Source: Dokdonella immobilis
GTDB taxonomy: Bacteria; Pseudomonadota; Gammaproteobacteria; Xanthomonadales; Rhodanobacteraceae
Assembly: GCF_900115085.1 (NCBI RefSeq)
Contig: NZ_FOVF01000006.1
Coordinates: forward strand, 1-64,000
Direction: 5' to 3'
Length of the DNA: 64,000 bases
In this document: positions 25,941-35,244 of the stretch, in pieces
Layout: every line of letters starts with the position of its first letter
Position numbering within the stretch: position 1 is the first letter of the stretch
Made by a program: the position numbers and the translations under genes
Notes under the pieces: generated by a model
Told to the model about the DNA's origin: nothing
The model's database searches: none
The model's input: the letters and a program-made list of their open reading frames with translations, nothing else

Positions 25941-27704
25941 ATGATCGAACGACGACGCCTTGCGCAAATGGCACTGCCGCTCGGCTTGCTGCTCGCCCTC
26001 GGTGCGCCGCTGGCGGAAGCGGCTCGCGTGACCGTGCAACTGGACGGGGTCGATGATGATCTGCGCACGGCTGCGCTCGCTGCGGTCGAGCTGCAGCAGT
26101 ACGAGAAGCGCGAGGTCAGCAAGGCCCAGGTGCGGCGGCTGTACCGGCGCGCCGAGCGCCAGGTCAAGCAGGCGCTGGAACCCTACGGTTACTACAACGC
26201 CAGCGTCGACGGCGAACTGGTCAACGAGGGCGAGGACTTCCGCGCGATCCTGCACGTCGCCGCGGGCCAGCCGGTCAAGGTCAGCGAGCTCTCCATCGGC
26301 CTCGACGATGAGGCGAGGAAATTGCGCGCGGTACGTTCGGCCGTCGCTGCGTTCTCGCCGCAGAAGGGCCAGCGCCTCGATCACGCCGCCTACGAGCGCA
26401 GCAAGGCCGCCATTCATGCCTCGCTCTTCAGCGTGGGCTATCTCGACGCCGAACTCGCGACGCACCGCGTCGAGGTCGAACGGGCCTCGAACACGGCAAG
26501 GATCGAACTCGAGTGGAAGGTCGGACCGCGCTATCGATTTTCCGACACGAAGTTCGAGGGTGGCCAGTTCGGCGACGAGTTCATGCAACGCTTCATTCCG
26601 TGGGACGTCGGTGACTACTACTCGCAGGACAAGCTGCTCGAATTGCAGCAGCGCCTGTTCGACGCCAATTACTTCGCCATCTCGCAGGTCCAGCCCGATA
26701 CAGAGCACGCCACCGAAGGCAAGGTGCCGATCGCGGTGACCCTGGCTCCGGCCAAGCGCACCGTCTACACGGCCGGGCTGTTCATCGGCACCGACACCGG
26801 GGTCGGCGTGCGCGGCGGCGTCGAGCGTCGCTGGGTCAACCTGCGCGGGCACAAGCTCAAGTTCGAGACGATCCTCGCCCAGCGCCTGAAGACGCTGTCG
26901 ACGCTGTACCAGATTCCGTTGCCCGGCCCCGACAACCACAGCCTCAATTTCGGCATCACCTACCGCGACGAGAACACGAAGACCAGCGAGTCGAAGACGC
27001 TGCGCCTGGCCGCCAACGATTCGAAGGTCTGGCACGGCTGGACGCGCACGATCGGCCTGCAGTTCCTGACCGGTGATTTCAAGGTCGCCGACGAAAAAGG
27101 CAGCACGACCCTGCTCTATCCCGAGATCTCGTTGACCAAGAAGCGCGCCGACGATTTCAATTTCCCGCGCAAGGGCTGGTCGCTGACCCTGGCCGCGCGC
27201 GCCGGGCAGAAGGGCCTGCTCTCCGACACGAGTTTTGCCCAGGTCACCGCCGACGCGAAATGGATCCATGGCCTTGGCGACAACGGGCGCTTCATCGCCC
27301 GCGGATCGGCCGGCTACACCCAGGTCGGCGATTTCGACAAGCTGCCGCCCGAGTTGCGCTTCTTCGCCGGCGGCGACCGCTCGATCCGTGGCTATACGTT
27401 CCAGACCATCGGACCGCGCCACCTGACCGACGACAACACCGAGCCCAAGGTGATTGGTGGCGACCGCCTGCTGGTCGGCAGCGCCGAGTACGAGCACTAT
27501 TTCACGCCGACCTGGGGAGGTGCCGTATTCGTCGACGCCGGCGATGCCTTCAGCGGCAACGATTTCGATCTCAAGCTCGGCGCCGGCTTCGGCGTGCGCT
27601 GGCGCTCGCCGGTCGGCCTCGTGCGCGTCGATCTCGGCACGCCGATCGGCGATGAATTCGCCAGCGGCGTCGAGCTGCATGTCGTCATAGGGCCGGACCT
27701 GTGA
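25941..27704 (+). CDS. tamA: Translocation and assembly module subunit TamA (Omp85 family)
   Basis: 587 aa. A signal peptide at ~1-27 (LLLALGAPLAEAA) is followed by three POTRA-like domains to ~260, then a 16-strand barrel domain with the characteristic late motif GGDRSIRGYTFQTIGP and the ending VDLGTPI through HVVIGPDL. With TamB it inserts autotransporters and other beta-barrel proteins and may carry lipids to the outer membrane. Its stop overlaps the tamB start (GTGA), the normal tamA-tamB arrangement. A TATAAA near 25907 could be a -10 element. Confidence 0.95.
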   Translation: MIERRRLAQMALPLGLLLALGAPLAEAARVTVQLDGVDDDLRTAALAAVELQQYEKREVSKAQVRRLYRRAERQVKQALEPYGYYNASVDGELVNEGEDFRAILHVAAGQPVKVSELSIGLDDEARKLRAVRSAVAAFSPQKGQRLDHAAYERSKAAIHASLFSVGYLDAELATHRVEVERASNTARIELEWKVGPRYRFSDTKFEGGQFGDEFMQRFIPWDVGDYYSQDKLLELQQRLFDANYFAISQVQPDTEHATEGKVPIAVTLAPAKRTVYTAGLFIGTDTGVGVRGGVERRWVNLRGHKLKFETILAQRLKTLSTLYQIPLPGPDNHSLNFGITYRDENTKTSESKTLRLAANDSKVWHGWTRTIGLQFLTGDFKVADEKGSTTLLYPEISLTKKRADDFNFPRKGWSLTLAARAGQKGLLSDTSFAQVTADAKWIHGLGDNGRFIARGSAGYTQVGDFDKLPPELRFFAGGDRSIRGYTFQTIGPRHLTDDNTEPKVIGGDRLLVGSAEYEHYFTPTWGGAVFVDAGDAFSGNDFDLKLGAGFGVRWRSPVGLVRVDLGTPIGDEFASGVELHVVIGPDL

Positions 27705-30700
27705 ACGCGCCGCGCCCGACCCGGACCGAGCCCCGCCCGCCAGGGCGAAAGCGCCGCGTGTGGCGCGGCCTGCTGATCGGCATCATTGCCTTGATGGTTC
27801 TGCTGGCGCTTGCGCTGACCTGGCTGCTGCGCACCGAATCGGGCACCGGCTTCGTCCTCGCCCGCGTGCAGTCGGCCCTCGACGGCAAGCTCGGCGTGGC
27901 CCGTTACAGCGGCACGCTGGCCGGCCCGCTGCAGGTCGATGATGTCCACTATGTCGATCCGGCCGCCGGCGTCGATCTACGCATCGGTCAGGCCAGCGTC
28001 GATCTCGATCTGCTCGCCCTGCTCGGCGCGCGCGTCGCAATCAGCACGCTGACGGCGAACTCTATCGATGTCGCCCTGACCTCGACCGCGCCGGATCCCG
28101 GCAAGGCCGACGGCGGGTTTTCGCTGACCCCGCCGATCGACATCGCGATCGACCAGGCGGCCATCGAGAACGCGACGATCCGCCAGGACGGTCAGGCCGT
28201 CCTCGTCGTCGACCGCTTCGACCTGAGCGGCGGCTGGACCCGGCAAGGGGTGTTCGCGAAGCGGCTCAGCCTGCATTCGCCGGACGGCACGGTCGATCTC
28301 CATGGAACGCTCGGCACGACCGACGGCTATTCGGGAAACGGCGAGACCACGTTTGCCTGGCGCCTCGGCGAGACCGACCTCGCCGGGGTGCTGAAGAGCA
28401 GCAGCGACGGCAGGGAGGCACGACTTGACCTGAGCCTGACCGAGCCAACCGCAGCCAGCGCGGCGATGACGATCGGACAGACTCGTACCACGCCGTGGAC
28501 GCTGCGCCTCGACGTGCCCGAGTTCGCCGCACGCAAGCTGCTGCCCGGAAGCGATCTCGACGCGCTGGCCCTGCATCTCGAAGGCAGTGGCGATCGCGCC
28601 GGCGGTGAGGCCAGGGCGACGTTCGGCGTCGGCGCCCATCGGATCTTGCTCGATCCGTTCAAATACGCCTTCGCCAACGGCGTGCTGACTCTAGACGCGA
28701 TGCATCTGACATCGCCCGACGCGCCAGGTGGACTTGATCTGCGCGGTACCGTGGATACCGCACAGTCGCCGCCCAGGGCCGCTCTGAAGGCGGACTGGAG
28801 CGAGGTCGTGCTGCCGGCCGATCTGGTTGGCCAGGCCCTGGCAACCCGTGGCGAGCTGGCCATCGAGGGCGACACCGCAACCTTCAGCGCGCGCGGAAAC
28901 CTGGCCCTCGGTCCGCCCGGCAAGCTCGCCGACATCGGCCTCGACATCGCCGGCACGCCCGAGGCGATCACGCTCAACACGGTACGCCTGAAACAGGAAA
29001 ACGGCGGGCTCGAGGCGACCGGCACGATCACCCTGCAACCGGTGCCGGCCTGGCAGATCGATGCGACCGCCACGCGCTTCGATCCGAGCGCCTTCTTCGC
29101 TGACTGGCCGGGCGCCGTCGATTTCGTGCTCGCCACCTCGGGCACGCAATCCGACGCGGGTCCCAGCGCAACGCTGGGCCTGAGCCAGGTAGGCGGCAGC
29201 CTGCGCGGGCGGCCACTCGAAGGTTCGGCCGACCTGCACATGCAGCCCGGCTACGTCGTCGATGGCACGCTCGACCTGCGCTCCGGCGGCAGCCGCATCA
29301 GCCTCGAGGGCCGCGGCGGTCAACAGACCGACGCGCGCGTCCATTTCGACGTCGCCTCGCTCGGCGACTGGCTGCCGGCGGCCGGCGGCACCGCGCGCGG
29401 CAACGTGCACATCGAAGGCCAGTGGCCCCGGCTCGATCTCGACGGCGACATGAGCGGGCGCGACCTGGCCTGGTCCGGCCTGCGCGCGAATTCGGTCGAA
29501 CTGGTGGCGAAGGTCCGCAACCTCGAACAACCGGCCGGCGCCCTGACCCTCAAGGCCGCGAATGTCTCACGTGGCGATATCCATTTCGATACGCTGGTAC
29601 TCGAAGGCGACGGCAACCGCGCCGCGCACAAGCTGAGCCTGGTCGCCGACGGCAGTCCGGCCAGTTTGCGCATCGGCCTTGGCGGCGGCAGCGAAGACGA
29701 TCGCTGGCAGGGCCGCCTCGACACATTCGAACTCGACCCGGCCGGGCGCAACCTTCCCGACTTCGCACTCGCCAATCCGGCCAGCCTGCGCTGGGACGGG
29801 CAGACCTTCGCAGTCGGTGAAACCTGCCTGGTCGGCAGCGTGCCTGCGCGGCGCAGGGCCGAATCGGCGCCGGCCGTGTCGACAACCGACGGAACGACCG
29901 CTCTTCCGAAGCCGGAACCTGGCGCCGACGGCGCTCCCGCGCCGACCGCGCAGGAAGTGGCCGCCGAATCGATCGAACCCGGTCGTCCCGAGGCGCAGGC
30001 GCGCCTGTGCCTTGAGGGCAACAGCGCCAGCGATGGCCGGTTCGCCGCGACCTATCGGCTCGAACATCTGCCGGTGCGCCTGCTGGTACGCCTGGCGAGC
30101 CCTGATTCGCCCGTGCGCGTGCGCGGCGAGCTCGGCGGCAATGGCAATTTTTCGCGCGCCGCCGATGGCAGCCTGGGCGGCCAGGCGCACATCGTCTCGG
30201 ACCAGGGCGAGCTGTTCTACAGCGGCGGCAACCAGCCTCTGCTCAGCTACACCGGCTTTGCGGTCGAAGCCGAGCTGGCCGGCACGACGACCACCGCGAC
30301 GGTGCGCGCCGCGCTCGATCACGACGGTCGCATCGACGGCCAGCTGCGGCTGACGCCGGCCGAGGGCGATACCCAAGCGATCGACGGCAAGGTCTCGGTC
30401 GACCTCAACAGCCTCGCCTTCCTCGAACTGCTCAGCGCAGAGATCACCAACCCGAAGGGCAGCCTCTCGGCGAACTACAGCATTGCCGGCACACTGGCCG
30501 AACCACGCCTGGACGGTGCCCTGACCCTGACCGGCTTCGCCAGCGAAATCCCGGCCGCCGGACTCAAGCTGCATGACGGCGCGCTGACCCTGCGTGCCGC
30601 CGATGCGCAGCATTTCGCCCTCGAAGGCTCACTGGCCTCGGGCCAGGGCAGCCTGTCGATTACGGGCGAGGGCGGCCTGGGCGCCGGCGATCCGATGACG

Positions 30701-31642
30701 ATCAAGCTCAAGGGCGATCAGTTCATGGCAGCCGACATTCCGGCAGCGCGCGTGATCCTGAGCCCGGACCTCACGATCGCGCGCAACAGCGACGGCTACC
30801 TGGTGACCGGGGCCGTCGTCGTGCCTTCCGCCGACGTCGACCTGGCCAGGCTGCCGGGCGCCGGCGCCAGCGCTGCCTCGCCCGACGTGGTCGTGGTCGA
30901 CGCCGAAAAGCCCGAGCCTGGCAAGCCGGTTCCTCTGAATGCGCGGGTCACCGTGTCGCTCGGCGACAAGGTCAAGCTCAAGGGCTACGGTTTCGATGGC
31001 ACGATCAGCGGCGATCTCGCCGTGATCGAGCGACCGGGCCGGACCACCACCGGCAGCGGTACGCTGAATGCCGGCGGCACCTACAAGGCCTATGGCCAGA
31101 ACCTCAAGATCGAGACCGGGCGCATCCTGTTTGCCGGCACCGCCATCGACAATCCCGGCATCGACATCCGCGCCACGCGCAAGATCGAAGCCGACAACGT
31201 GACTGCCGGGCTGCTCGTGCGCGGCACTGCCCAGTTGCCGGTCCTGACCGTGTTTTCGGAACCGTCGATGGAGCAGTCCGAGGCACTTTCGTACCTGGTC
31301 ACCGGCAAGCCGCTGTCCTCGCTCAAGAGCGGCGAGGGCGACATGCTCGGCACCGCCGCGCGCGCACTCGGCACGGCCGGCGGCGACCTGCTGGCCAAGA
31401 GCATCGGCGGCCGCCTCGGTGTCGACGACATCGGCGTGGCCGACAACGGCGCCCTCGGCGGCGCCGCGTTCACGGTCGGCAAGTATCTCTCGCCGAAGCT
31501 CTACCTGAGCTACGGCGTCGGCATCTTCGAACCGGGCGAAGTAGTCACCCTGCGCTACCTGTTCAGCCGCCACTGGAATTTCGAAGCGCAGAACGCGACC
31601 ACCGGCAGCCGCGCCGGCATCAACTACAGGATCGAGCGCTAG
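27701..31642 (+). CDS. tamB: Translocation and assembly module subunit TamB
   Basis: 1313 aa, starting at a GTG that overlaps the tamA stop. A cytoplasmic basic stub precedes one TM anchor at ~26-46 (GLLIGIIALMVLLALALTWLL). Over 1,000 residues of repeating beta structure follow, forming the hydrophobic-groove bridge across the periplasm. The C-terminal DUF490/TamB domain at ~950-1313 ends VTLRYLFSRHWNFEAQNATTGS. Length is normal for the family. A low-complexity Ala/Pro/Glu patch occurs at ~725-770. The 3' end overlaps the converging sensor kinase by 23 nt. Confidence 0.95.
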   Translation: MNAPRPTRTEPRPPGRKRRVWRGLLIGIIALMVLLALALTWLLRTESGTGFVLARVQSALDGKLGVARYSGTLAGPLQVDDVHYVDPAAGVDLRIGQASVDLDLLALLGARVAISTLTANSIDVALTSTAPDPGKADGGFSLTPPIDIAIDQAAIENATIRQDGQAVLVVDRFDLSGGWTRQGVFAKRLSLHSPDGTVDLHGTLGTTDGYSGNGETTFAWRLGETDLAGVLKSSSDGREARLDLSLTEPTAASAAMTIGQTRTTPWTLRLDVPEFAARKLLPGSDLDALALHLEGSGDRAGGEARATFGVGAHRILLDPFKYAFANGVLTLDAMHLTSPDAPGGLDLRGTVDTAQSPPRAALKADWSEVVLPADLVGQALATRGELAIEGDTATFSARGNLALGPPGKLADIGLDIAGTPEAITLNTVRLKQENGGLEATGTITLQPVPAWQIDATATRFDPSAFFADWPGAVDFVLATSGTQSDAGPSATLGLSQVGGSLRGRPLEGSADLHMQPGYVVDGTLDLRSGGSRISLEGRGGQQTDARVHFDVASLGDWLPAAGGTARGNVHIEGQWPRLDLDGDMSGRDLAWSGLRANSVELVAKVRNLEQPAGALTLKAANVSRGDIHFDTLVLEGDGNRAAHKLSLVADGSPASLRIGLGGGSEDDRWQGRLDTFELDPAGRNLPDFALANPASLRWDGQTFAVGETCLVGSVPARRRAESAPAVSTTDGTTALPKPEPGADGAPAPTAQEVAAESIEPGRPEAQARLCLEGNSASDGRFAATYRLEHLPVRLLVRLASPDSPVRVRGELGGNGNFSRAADGSLGGQAHIVSDQGELFYSGGNQPLLSYTGFAVEAELAGTTTTATVRAALDHDGRIDGQLRLTPAEGDTQAIDGKVSVDLNSLAFLELLSAEITNPKGSLSANYSIAGTLAEPRLDGALTLTGFASEIPAAGLKLHDGALTLRAADAQHFALEGSLASGQGSLSITGEGGLGAGDPMTIKLKGDQFMAADIPAARVILSPDLTIARNSDGYLVTGAVVVPSADVDLARLPGAGASAASPDVVVVDAEKPEPGKPVPLNARVTVSLGDKVKLKGYGFDGTISGDLAVIERPGRTTTGSGTLNAGGTYKAYGQNLKIETGRILFAGTAIDNPGIDIRATRKIEADNVTAGLLVRGTAQLPVLTVFSEPSMEQSEALSYLVTGKPLSSLKSGEGDMLGTAARALGTAGGDLLAKSIGGRLGVDDIGVADNGALGGAAFTVGKYLSPKLYLSYGVGIFEPGEVVTLRYLFSRHWNFEAQNATTGSRAGINYRIER

Positions 31643-32903
31643 GCAGCGCGAGAGTCGCGGCGAAGCCGCCGCCCTCACGATTGGCGAAGCGGATCGAGCC
31701 ACCGTGCTGGACCGCGACACGCAGCGCACTGGCCAGGCCGAGCCCACTGCGCCCCGGCACACGACTCGACGCAGCCTGACGAAACGGCGTGCCGAGCTTG
31801 CCGAGCAGGGCCGGATCGACGCCACGACCGCGATCGAGCACAGCTATCGAGAGTGCAGCAGGCTCGTACCGGCAGAGAAGCTCGAACGGCGCCTGACCGT
31901 GATGCTGGGCGTTGTCCATCAGATTGCCAATTGCGCGCCGCAGCGCCATCGGCCGTCCCTCGATGACAGCGCGCTCGGGCGCCCCCAGTACCCAGGCCTG
32001 GCCTAAGCGTTCCTGGCCCGCGGCCAGTTCGTGCAGCAAGGCGACGACGTCGACGGTTTCGATGGGCTCGTCGCGCCCGTCGCGTGCGTAGTCGATGCAT
32101 TGGCCGATCAGGCGGTCGAGTTCGTCGATGTCCTGATGCATGCCGTCGCGGCTCGTTTCGTCGAGCGCCGCGAGTTCGCAGGCCAGACGCAGCCGCGCCA
32201 GCGGCGTGCGCATGTCGTGCGAAAGAGCGGCCAGCATCAGGCTGCGATCCCTGGCCGTCTCCCGCACGCTGTGCGCCGCGGCATCGAGAGCGTCGCCGAG
32301 TTCGTGGAACTCGCGCGCCGCACTCTTCGGCAGCGGCGCGACGCCGCGGCCGGCCGCAATCTCGGGCGCCGACTCGGCGAGCTGGCGCAGAGGCTCGGTC
32401 AGGCTGCGCGCGTAGGCAGCCGCCGCGACCAGCGTGATGAGGCCCGCGGCGAGCAAGGTCGCGAGGACGCTGCGTCGCATTTCTCCGCGCAACGGCGCGA
32501 CCGGGACGCCGATCCAGTCTCCCTCGCGCACGCGGCGCACCCATATGCGCGGCTCGCCGCCACCATCGAAAAGCACCTCTCGATCGGGCAGTTGCGTTGC
32601 CAGCGCGTCGATCACGCCATCCCAGAACCGGGCATGTGCCGCGTTCGCGTCGGGCGCCTGGAGACGATGTGCGATGCCGAGTTCGGCCAGCGCCGCTTCG
32701 ACATCGCGCGGCCGTGCCGGCGGCGCATCGAGCAGCAGGTCTGCGAGAGCGATCTGGGCGCGCAGATTGCGCGCGACCTGGTCCTGCGCGGCACCGCCGC
32801 CGGTGGCCCGCAGGACCAGCAAGGCGACCAGCAGGATCAGCAGGGCCACGCCGCCGATCAAGACGACGAGGCGCCCATAGAGCCCGGAGTTCGGCCGGCT
32901 CAT
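31620..32903 (-). CDS. Sensor histidine kinase (EnvZ/CpxA type)
   Basis: 427 aa. TM1 is at ~10-28. A periplasmic sensor follows to ~145, then TM2 at ~147-166 and HAMP at ~165-220. The H-box is ALSHDMRTPLARLRLA, the N-box AIGNLMDNAQHHG, the G1 box DRGRGVD and the G2 region GLGLASALRVAVQHGGS. The ATG overlaps the stop of the upstream response-regulator gene (ATGA), so the pair is coupled. The divergent neighbour of the regulator encodes a CpxP/Spy-like protein, so an envelope-stress role is likely by analogy with CpxAR-CpxP. The true signal is not visible in the sequence. Confidence 0.92.
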   Translation of the reverse strand: MSRPNSGLYGRLVVLIGGVALLILLVALLVLRATGGGAAQDQVARNLRAQIALADLLLDAPPARPRDVEAALAELGIAHRLQAPDANAAHARFWDGVIDALATQLPDREVLFDGGGEPRIWVRRVREGDWIGVPVAPLRGEMRRSVLATLLAAGLITLVAAAAYARSLTEPLRQLAESAPEIAAGRGVAPLPKSAAREFHELGDALDAAAHSVRETARDRSLMLAALSHDMRTPLARLRLACELAALDETSRDGMHQDIDELDRLIGQCIDYARDGRDEPIETVDVVALLHELAAGQERLGQAWVLGAPERAVIEGRPMALRRAIGNLMDNAQHHGQAPFELLCRYEPAALSIAVLDRGRGVDPALLGKLGTPFRQAASSRVPGRSGLGLASALRVAVQHGGSIRFANREGGGFAATLALPSARSCS

Positions 32904-33622
32904 GCGGGGGAATCCGGCACGAACACGTAGCCGTGCCCCCAGATCGTCTGCAGCCAGCGCGGCCGTTTCGGATCGTCCTCGACGAGGCGGCGCAGGCGGC
33001 TGATCATGACGTCCATGCTGCGCTCGAAGGCCTCGTGCTCACGGCCGCGGGCGAAGCTCATGAGCTGGTCGCGGGTCAGCGGCTGGCGCGGCCGCTGCAC
33101 CATCGCGGCGAGCACGGCGAATTCGCCCGTGGTCAGCTTGAGCGATTCCTCGCCGCGCAGCAGTTCACGCGTACCGAGATCGAGTACGAAGGCACCGAAG
33201 CGCACGCGTTCGGCGCTCGCGCGCGGCGCACCGACCGGCGCACGGCCACGCCTCAGCACGGCGCGGATGCGGGCCACCAGCTCGCGCGGGTTGCCCGGTT
33301 TGGGCAAGTAGTCGTCGGCGCCGATCTCGAGGCCGATGATGCGATCGATGTCGTCGCCCTTGGCCGTCAGCATGACGATCGGGGTTTCCAGTCCGGCCCC
33401 GCGCAGGCGCCGGCAGATCGAGAGGCCATCCTCGCCGGGCAGCATCAGGTCGAGCACGATCAGGTCGACGTGTCGCCGCGCCAGCTCGCGATCGAGCGCT
33501 GCGCCATCGCCGACCGCGCTCGCCGCCAGGCCCTGCTGTCCGAGATAGCGTACGAGCAGGTCGCGCAGACGCACGTCGTCGTCGACGATCAGGACTTGCG
33601 CGCGGGCGTCGGCCTCGTTCAT
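32900..33622 (-). CDS. OmpR/PhoB-family response regulator
   Basis: 240 aa. Receiver domain with acidic pocket VLIVDDD, phospho-acceptor Asp in DLIVLDLMLPG, and conserved Thr and Lys (MLTAKG, YLPKPGNPREL). The usual KPF is KPG here. A winged-helix domain occupies ~140-235 (MDVMISRLRRLVEDDPKRPR, QTIWGHGYVF). The start at 33622 (MNEADARAQ) is chosen from the receiver boundary; the longer frame to 34138 is antisense to the CpxP-like gene. Cotranscribed with the kinase. Probable targets include the divergent gene at 33804. Confidence 0.93.
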   Translation of the reverse strand: MNEADARAQVLIVDDDVRLRDLLVRYLGQQGLAASAVGDGAALDRELARRHVDLIVLDLMLPGEDGLSICRRLRGAGLETPIVMLTAKGDDIDRIIGLEIGADDYLPKPGNPRELVARIRAVLRRGRAPVGAPRASAERVRFGAFVLDLGTRELLRGEESLKLTTGEFAVLAAMVQRPRQPLTRDQLMSFARGREHEAFERSMDVMISRLRRLVEDDPKRPRWLQTIWGHGYVFVPDSPA

Positions 33623-33676
33623 GGCGCCATTCTGCGTTATCCCTCCCGCCTGCGTCGAAACCATGCGGCGCCAAGA

Positions 33677-33692
33677 TGTAAGCGGATGTTTC
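33677..33692. promoter_or_regulatory. Candidate response-regulator binding direct repeat
   Basis: TGTAAG at 33677-33682 and TGTTTC at 33687-33692 form a 10-bp-period direct repeat. It resembles a degenerate CpxR-type box (GTAAA, five bases, GTAAA). It sits in the 181-bp divergent region between the regulator gene and the CpxP-like gene. The match is imperfect. Confidence 0.3.
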
Positions 33693-33803
33693 CGCGCCTG
33701 TGATCGGCAACATCTGCTTGCATCCGGGCGCAATGCAGACAGGATCGGCGCGCACATAGAGTCGAGGATTGCTCCACCGCCACCCCGGTCAGAGGAGTCC
33801 ACC

Positions 33804-34265
33804 ATGAAACGCACCCATCTCGTCCTTGTTGCCGCGCTGGTGACCAGCATGGCCGGCGCCAGTGTCCTCGCCGCATCGCCACGCGGGCCCGCCCTCGCCC
33901 CCGAAACGCCGAGCGCGGCCGAACTGGGCCTCGATCCTTCCCACGCCGCCGCCTGGGAGCGCCTGCGCGCGGAGTCCCTGCAATTGCGCACCTCGGCGCG
34001 CCAGGACATGCGCGAGCGCCTGAGCCAGGCCGACGACATCCTCGCCAGCGATGCACCCGACCTGCGCGCGCTCAGTGCGGACGTCGATCGCCGTCTCGAT
34101 GAGTACCTGGCGCGTTCACGTGACCTGCGCGCGCGCAAGCTGGCCTTCTACGAGTCCCTGAGTCCTGCCGAGCAGGCTTCGGTACGCGACATGCTGCGTG
34201 CGCGCCTCGATCGCATGCAACGCGTGCGCAGCGCACTCGCCGCCCTCTTTTTCGACGCCCACTGA
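33804..34265 (+). CDS. CpxP/Spy-like periplasmic protein
   Basis: 153 aa. A signal peptide at ~1-23 (HLVLVAALVTSMAGASVLAA) precedes a highly charged all-helical mature region with repeated Arg/Glu/Leu. Its end FYESLSPAEQASVRDMLRARLDRM matches the LTPEQ-type repeat seen in CpxP, Spy and CnrX-like chaperone/sensor proteins. AGAGGAG precedes the ATG. It faces away from the two-component genes, as cpxP does from cpxRA. A role as a periplasmic chaperone or feedback inhibitor of the kinase is inferred from this layout. Family assignment is by pattern, since overall identity in this family is low. Confidence 0.68.
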   Translation: MKRTHLVLVAALVTSMAGASVLAASPRGPALAPETPSAAELGLDPSHAAAWERLRAESLQLRTSARQDMRERLSQADDILASDAPDLRALSADVDRRLDEYLARSRDLRARKLAFYESLSPAEQASVRDMLRARLDRMQRVRSALAALFFDAH

Positions 34266-34302
34266 AGCGTCGAGACTTCCCCAACCCGCAAGGAGAACCC
34301 TC

Positions 34303-34911
34303 GTGAAGATATCCGCAAGTCTGATTGCAAGCCTGCTCGTCATCACCACGTTCGGCACCAGCACCGCCGCCGTCGCTGGCGGCCACGCGCGCGTCCGCGG
34401 CGCCCACACAAACGCTGCTGGCGGCGTCAGCGGCGGCACCGTTGCCGTTTCGCGCGGGCCCCATGGCAGCACGCTGGCGCGCGGCCGCGGCTTTGCCACC
34501 GACGGCCAGGGCAATGCCGTTGCCGGCAGCGCAGCGAGCGTGCGCGGACCCAACGGCGGACATGCGCAGCGCAGTGGTCGCAGCGCGCGCTACGCCGATG
34601 GATCGGCGAGCCATCAGTCCTCGAGCAGCGGCTATTCGGCCGCCGGCGGCTCCTATGCAACCTCGGGCTATGGCCAACGCAACGCCGACGGCACGCGCAG
34701 CGATGCGCGCAGCACCACCGTGCACGGTGCCCGCGGCGGCAGCTATGCGGGAAGCACGAGTGGCGCGAGCGGCGAGGGCATCACCCACACGAGCACGGCC
34801 ACGGGCGCCGGCGGCTACAGCTACGAGGGCAGCACGCACGTGAGCCAGGACGGCGTCACGCACTCCGGTACCTGTCGTGATCCGGCCGGCAACGTAATTG
34901 CTTGCCACTAG
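34303..34911 (+). CDS. Gly/Ser/Ala-rich secreted protein
   Basis: 202 aa starting at GTG with AAGGAG 7 nt upstream. A signal peptide occupies ~1-25 (LIASLLVITTFGTSTAAVA). The mature part is low-complexity, with repeated Gly, Ser, His and Arg blocks (RGPHGSTLARGRG, SSSSGYSAAGGSYATSGYG) that alternate as in small extracellular or outer-surface filler proteins. Two Cys near the C-terminus (SGTCRDPAGNVIACH) could form a disulfide. It follows the CpxP-like gene by 37 nt and is probably in the same operon. The TAG stop at 34909-34911 falls inside the target duplication of the palindromic element that follows. No specific function recognised. Confidence 0.7.
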   Translation: MKISASLIASLLVITTFGTSTAAVAGGHARVRGAHTNAAGGVSGGTVAVSRGPHGSTLARGRGFATDGQGNAVAGSAASVRGPNGGHAQRSGRSARYADGSASHQSSSSGYSAAGGSYATSGYGQRNADGTRSDARSTTVHGARGGSYAGSTSGASGEGITHTSTATGAGGYSYEGSTHVSQDGVTHSGTCRDPAGNVIACH

Positions 34912-35073
34912 TGGGGTGTCCCACAAATACCATCAAATAATTCCGGCGTCTTTCACGGCGATACTGCGTTGCTCGTCGTCGCCATAGTGCCCACTATGCC
35001 TCCTCCTCACGCCTTGTCTCGCCATGAAATCCACCCGGAATTTCTTCGCGTTATTTGCGGGACACCACACTAG
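34908..35073. mobile_element. MITE-like palindromic element with CTAG duplication
   Basis: About 158 bp (34912-35069) forming one long imperfect palindrome. The left end is TGGGGTGTCCCACAAATA, and the right end on the opposite strand is TGTGGTGTCCCGCAAATAA. At the centre is the palindrome CATAGTG/CACTATG, and AATTCCGG matches internally on both arms. It is bounded by CTAG at 34908-34911 and 35070-35073, a likely 4-bp target duplication. No coding capacity, so mobilisation in trans by a transposase elsewhere is assumed. It inserted precisely at the stop codon of the preceding gene without changing its product. Confidence 0.75.
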
Positions 35074-35163
35074 GGAGAGTCTGATCAAGCGACGCAAGGG
35101 TCACGACGTCTGCTTGCGTGCTGGCAATGGGCTGTCGGCGCAGGCAACCAGCGCACTTCGGGC

Positions 35164-35196
35164 GGCGGCCTGCCCCGTGGCCACCGCCTGCTTTTT
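35164..35196 (+). terminator. Candidate rho-independent terminator
   Basis: A GC-rich hairpin (GGCGG at 35164-35168 pairs with CCGCC at 35184-35188, plus an inner CC/GG) is followed by TGCTTTTT at 35189-35196. It is placed to end transcription from the CpxP-like/Gly-rich operon before the esterase gene. The rest of 35074-35244 shows no gene. Confidence 0.45.
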
Positions 35197-35244
35197 CCCG
35201 CATCGATCACATGTCCGATCTGCTTCAAACCGAGGAAAACCGAC

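Noticed and set aside
25905-27680. 591-codon minus-strand frame opposite tamA
   Set aside because: Shadow frame with no recognisable domain.
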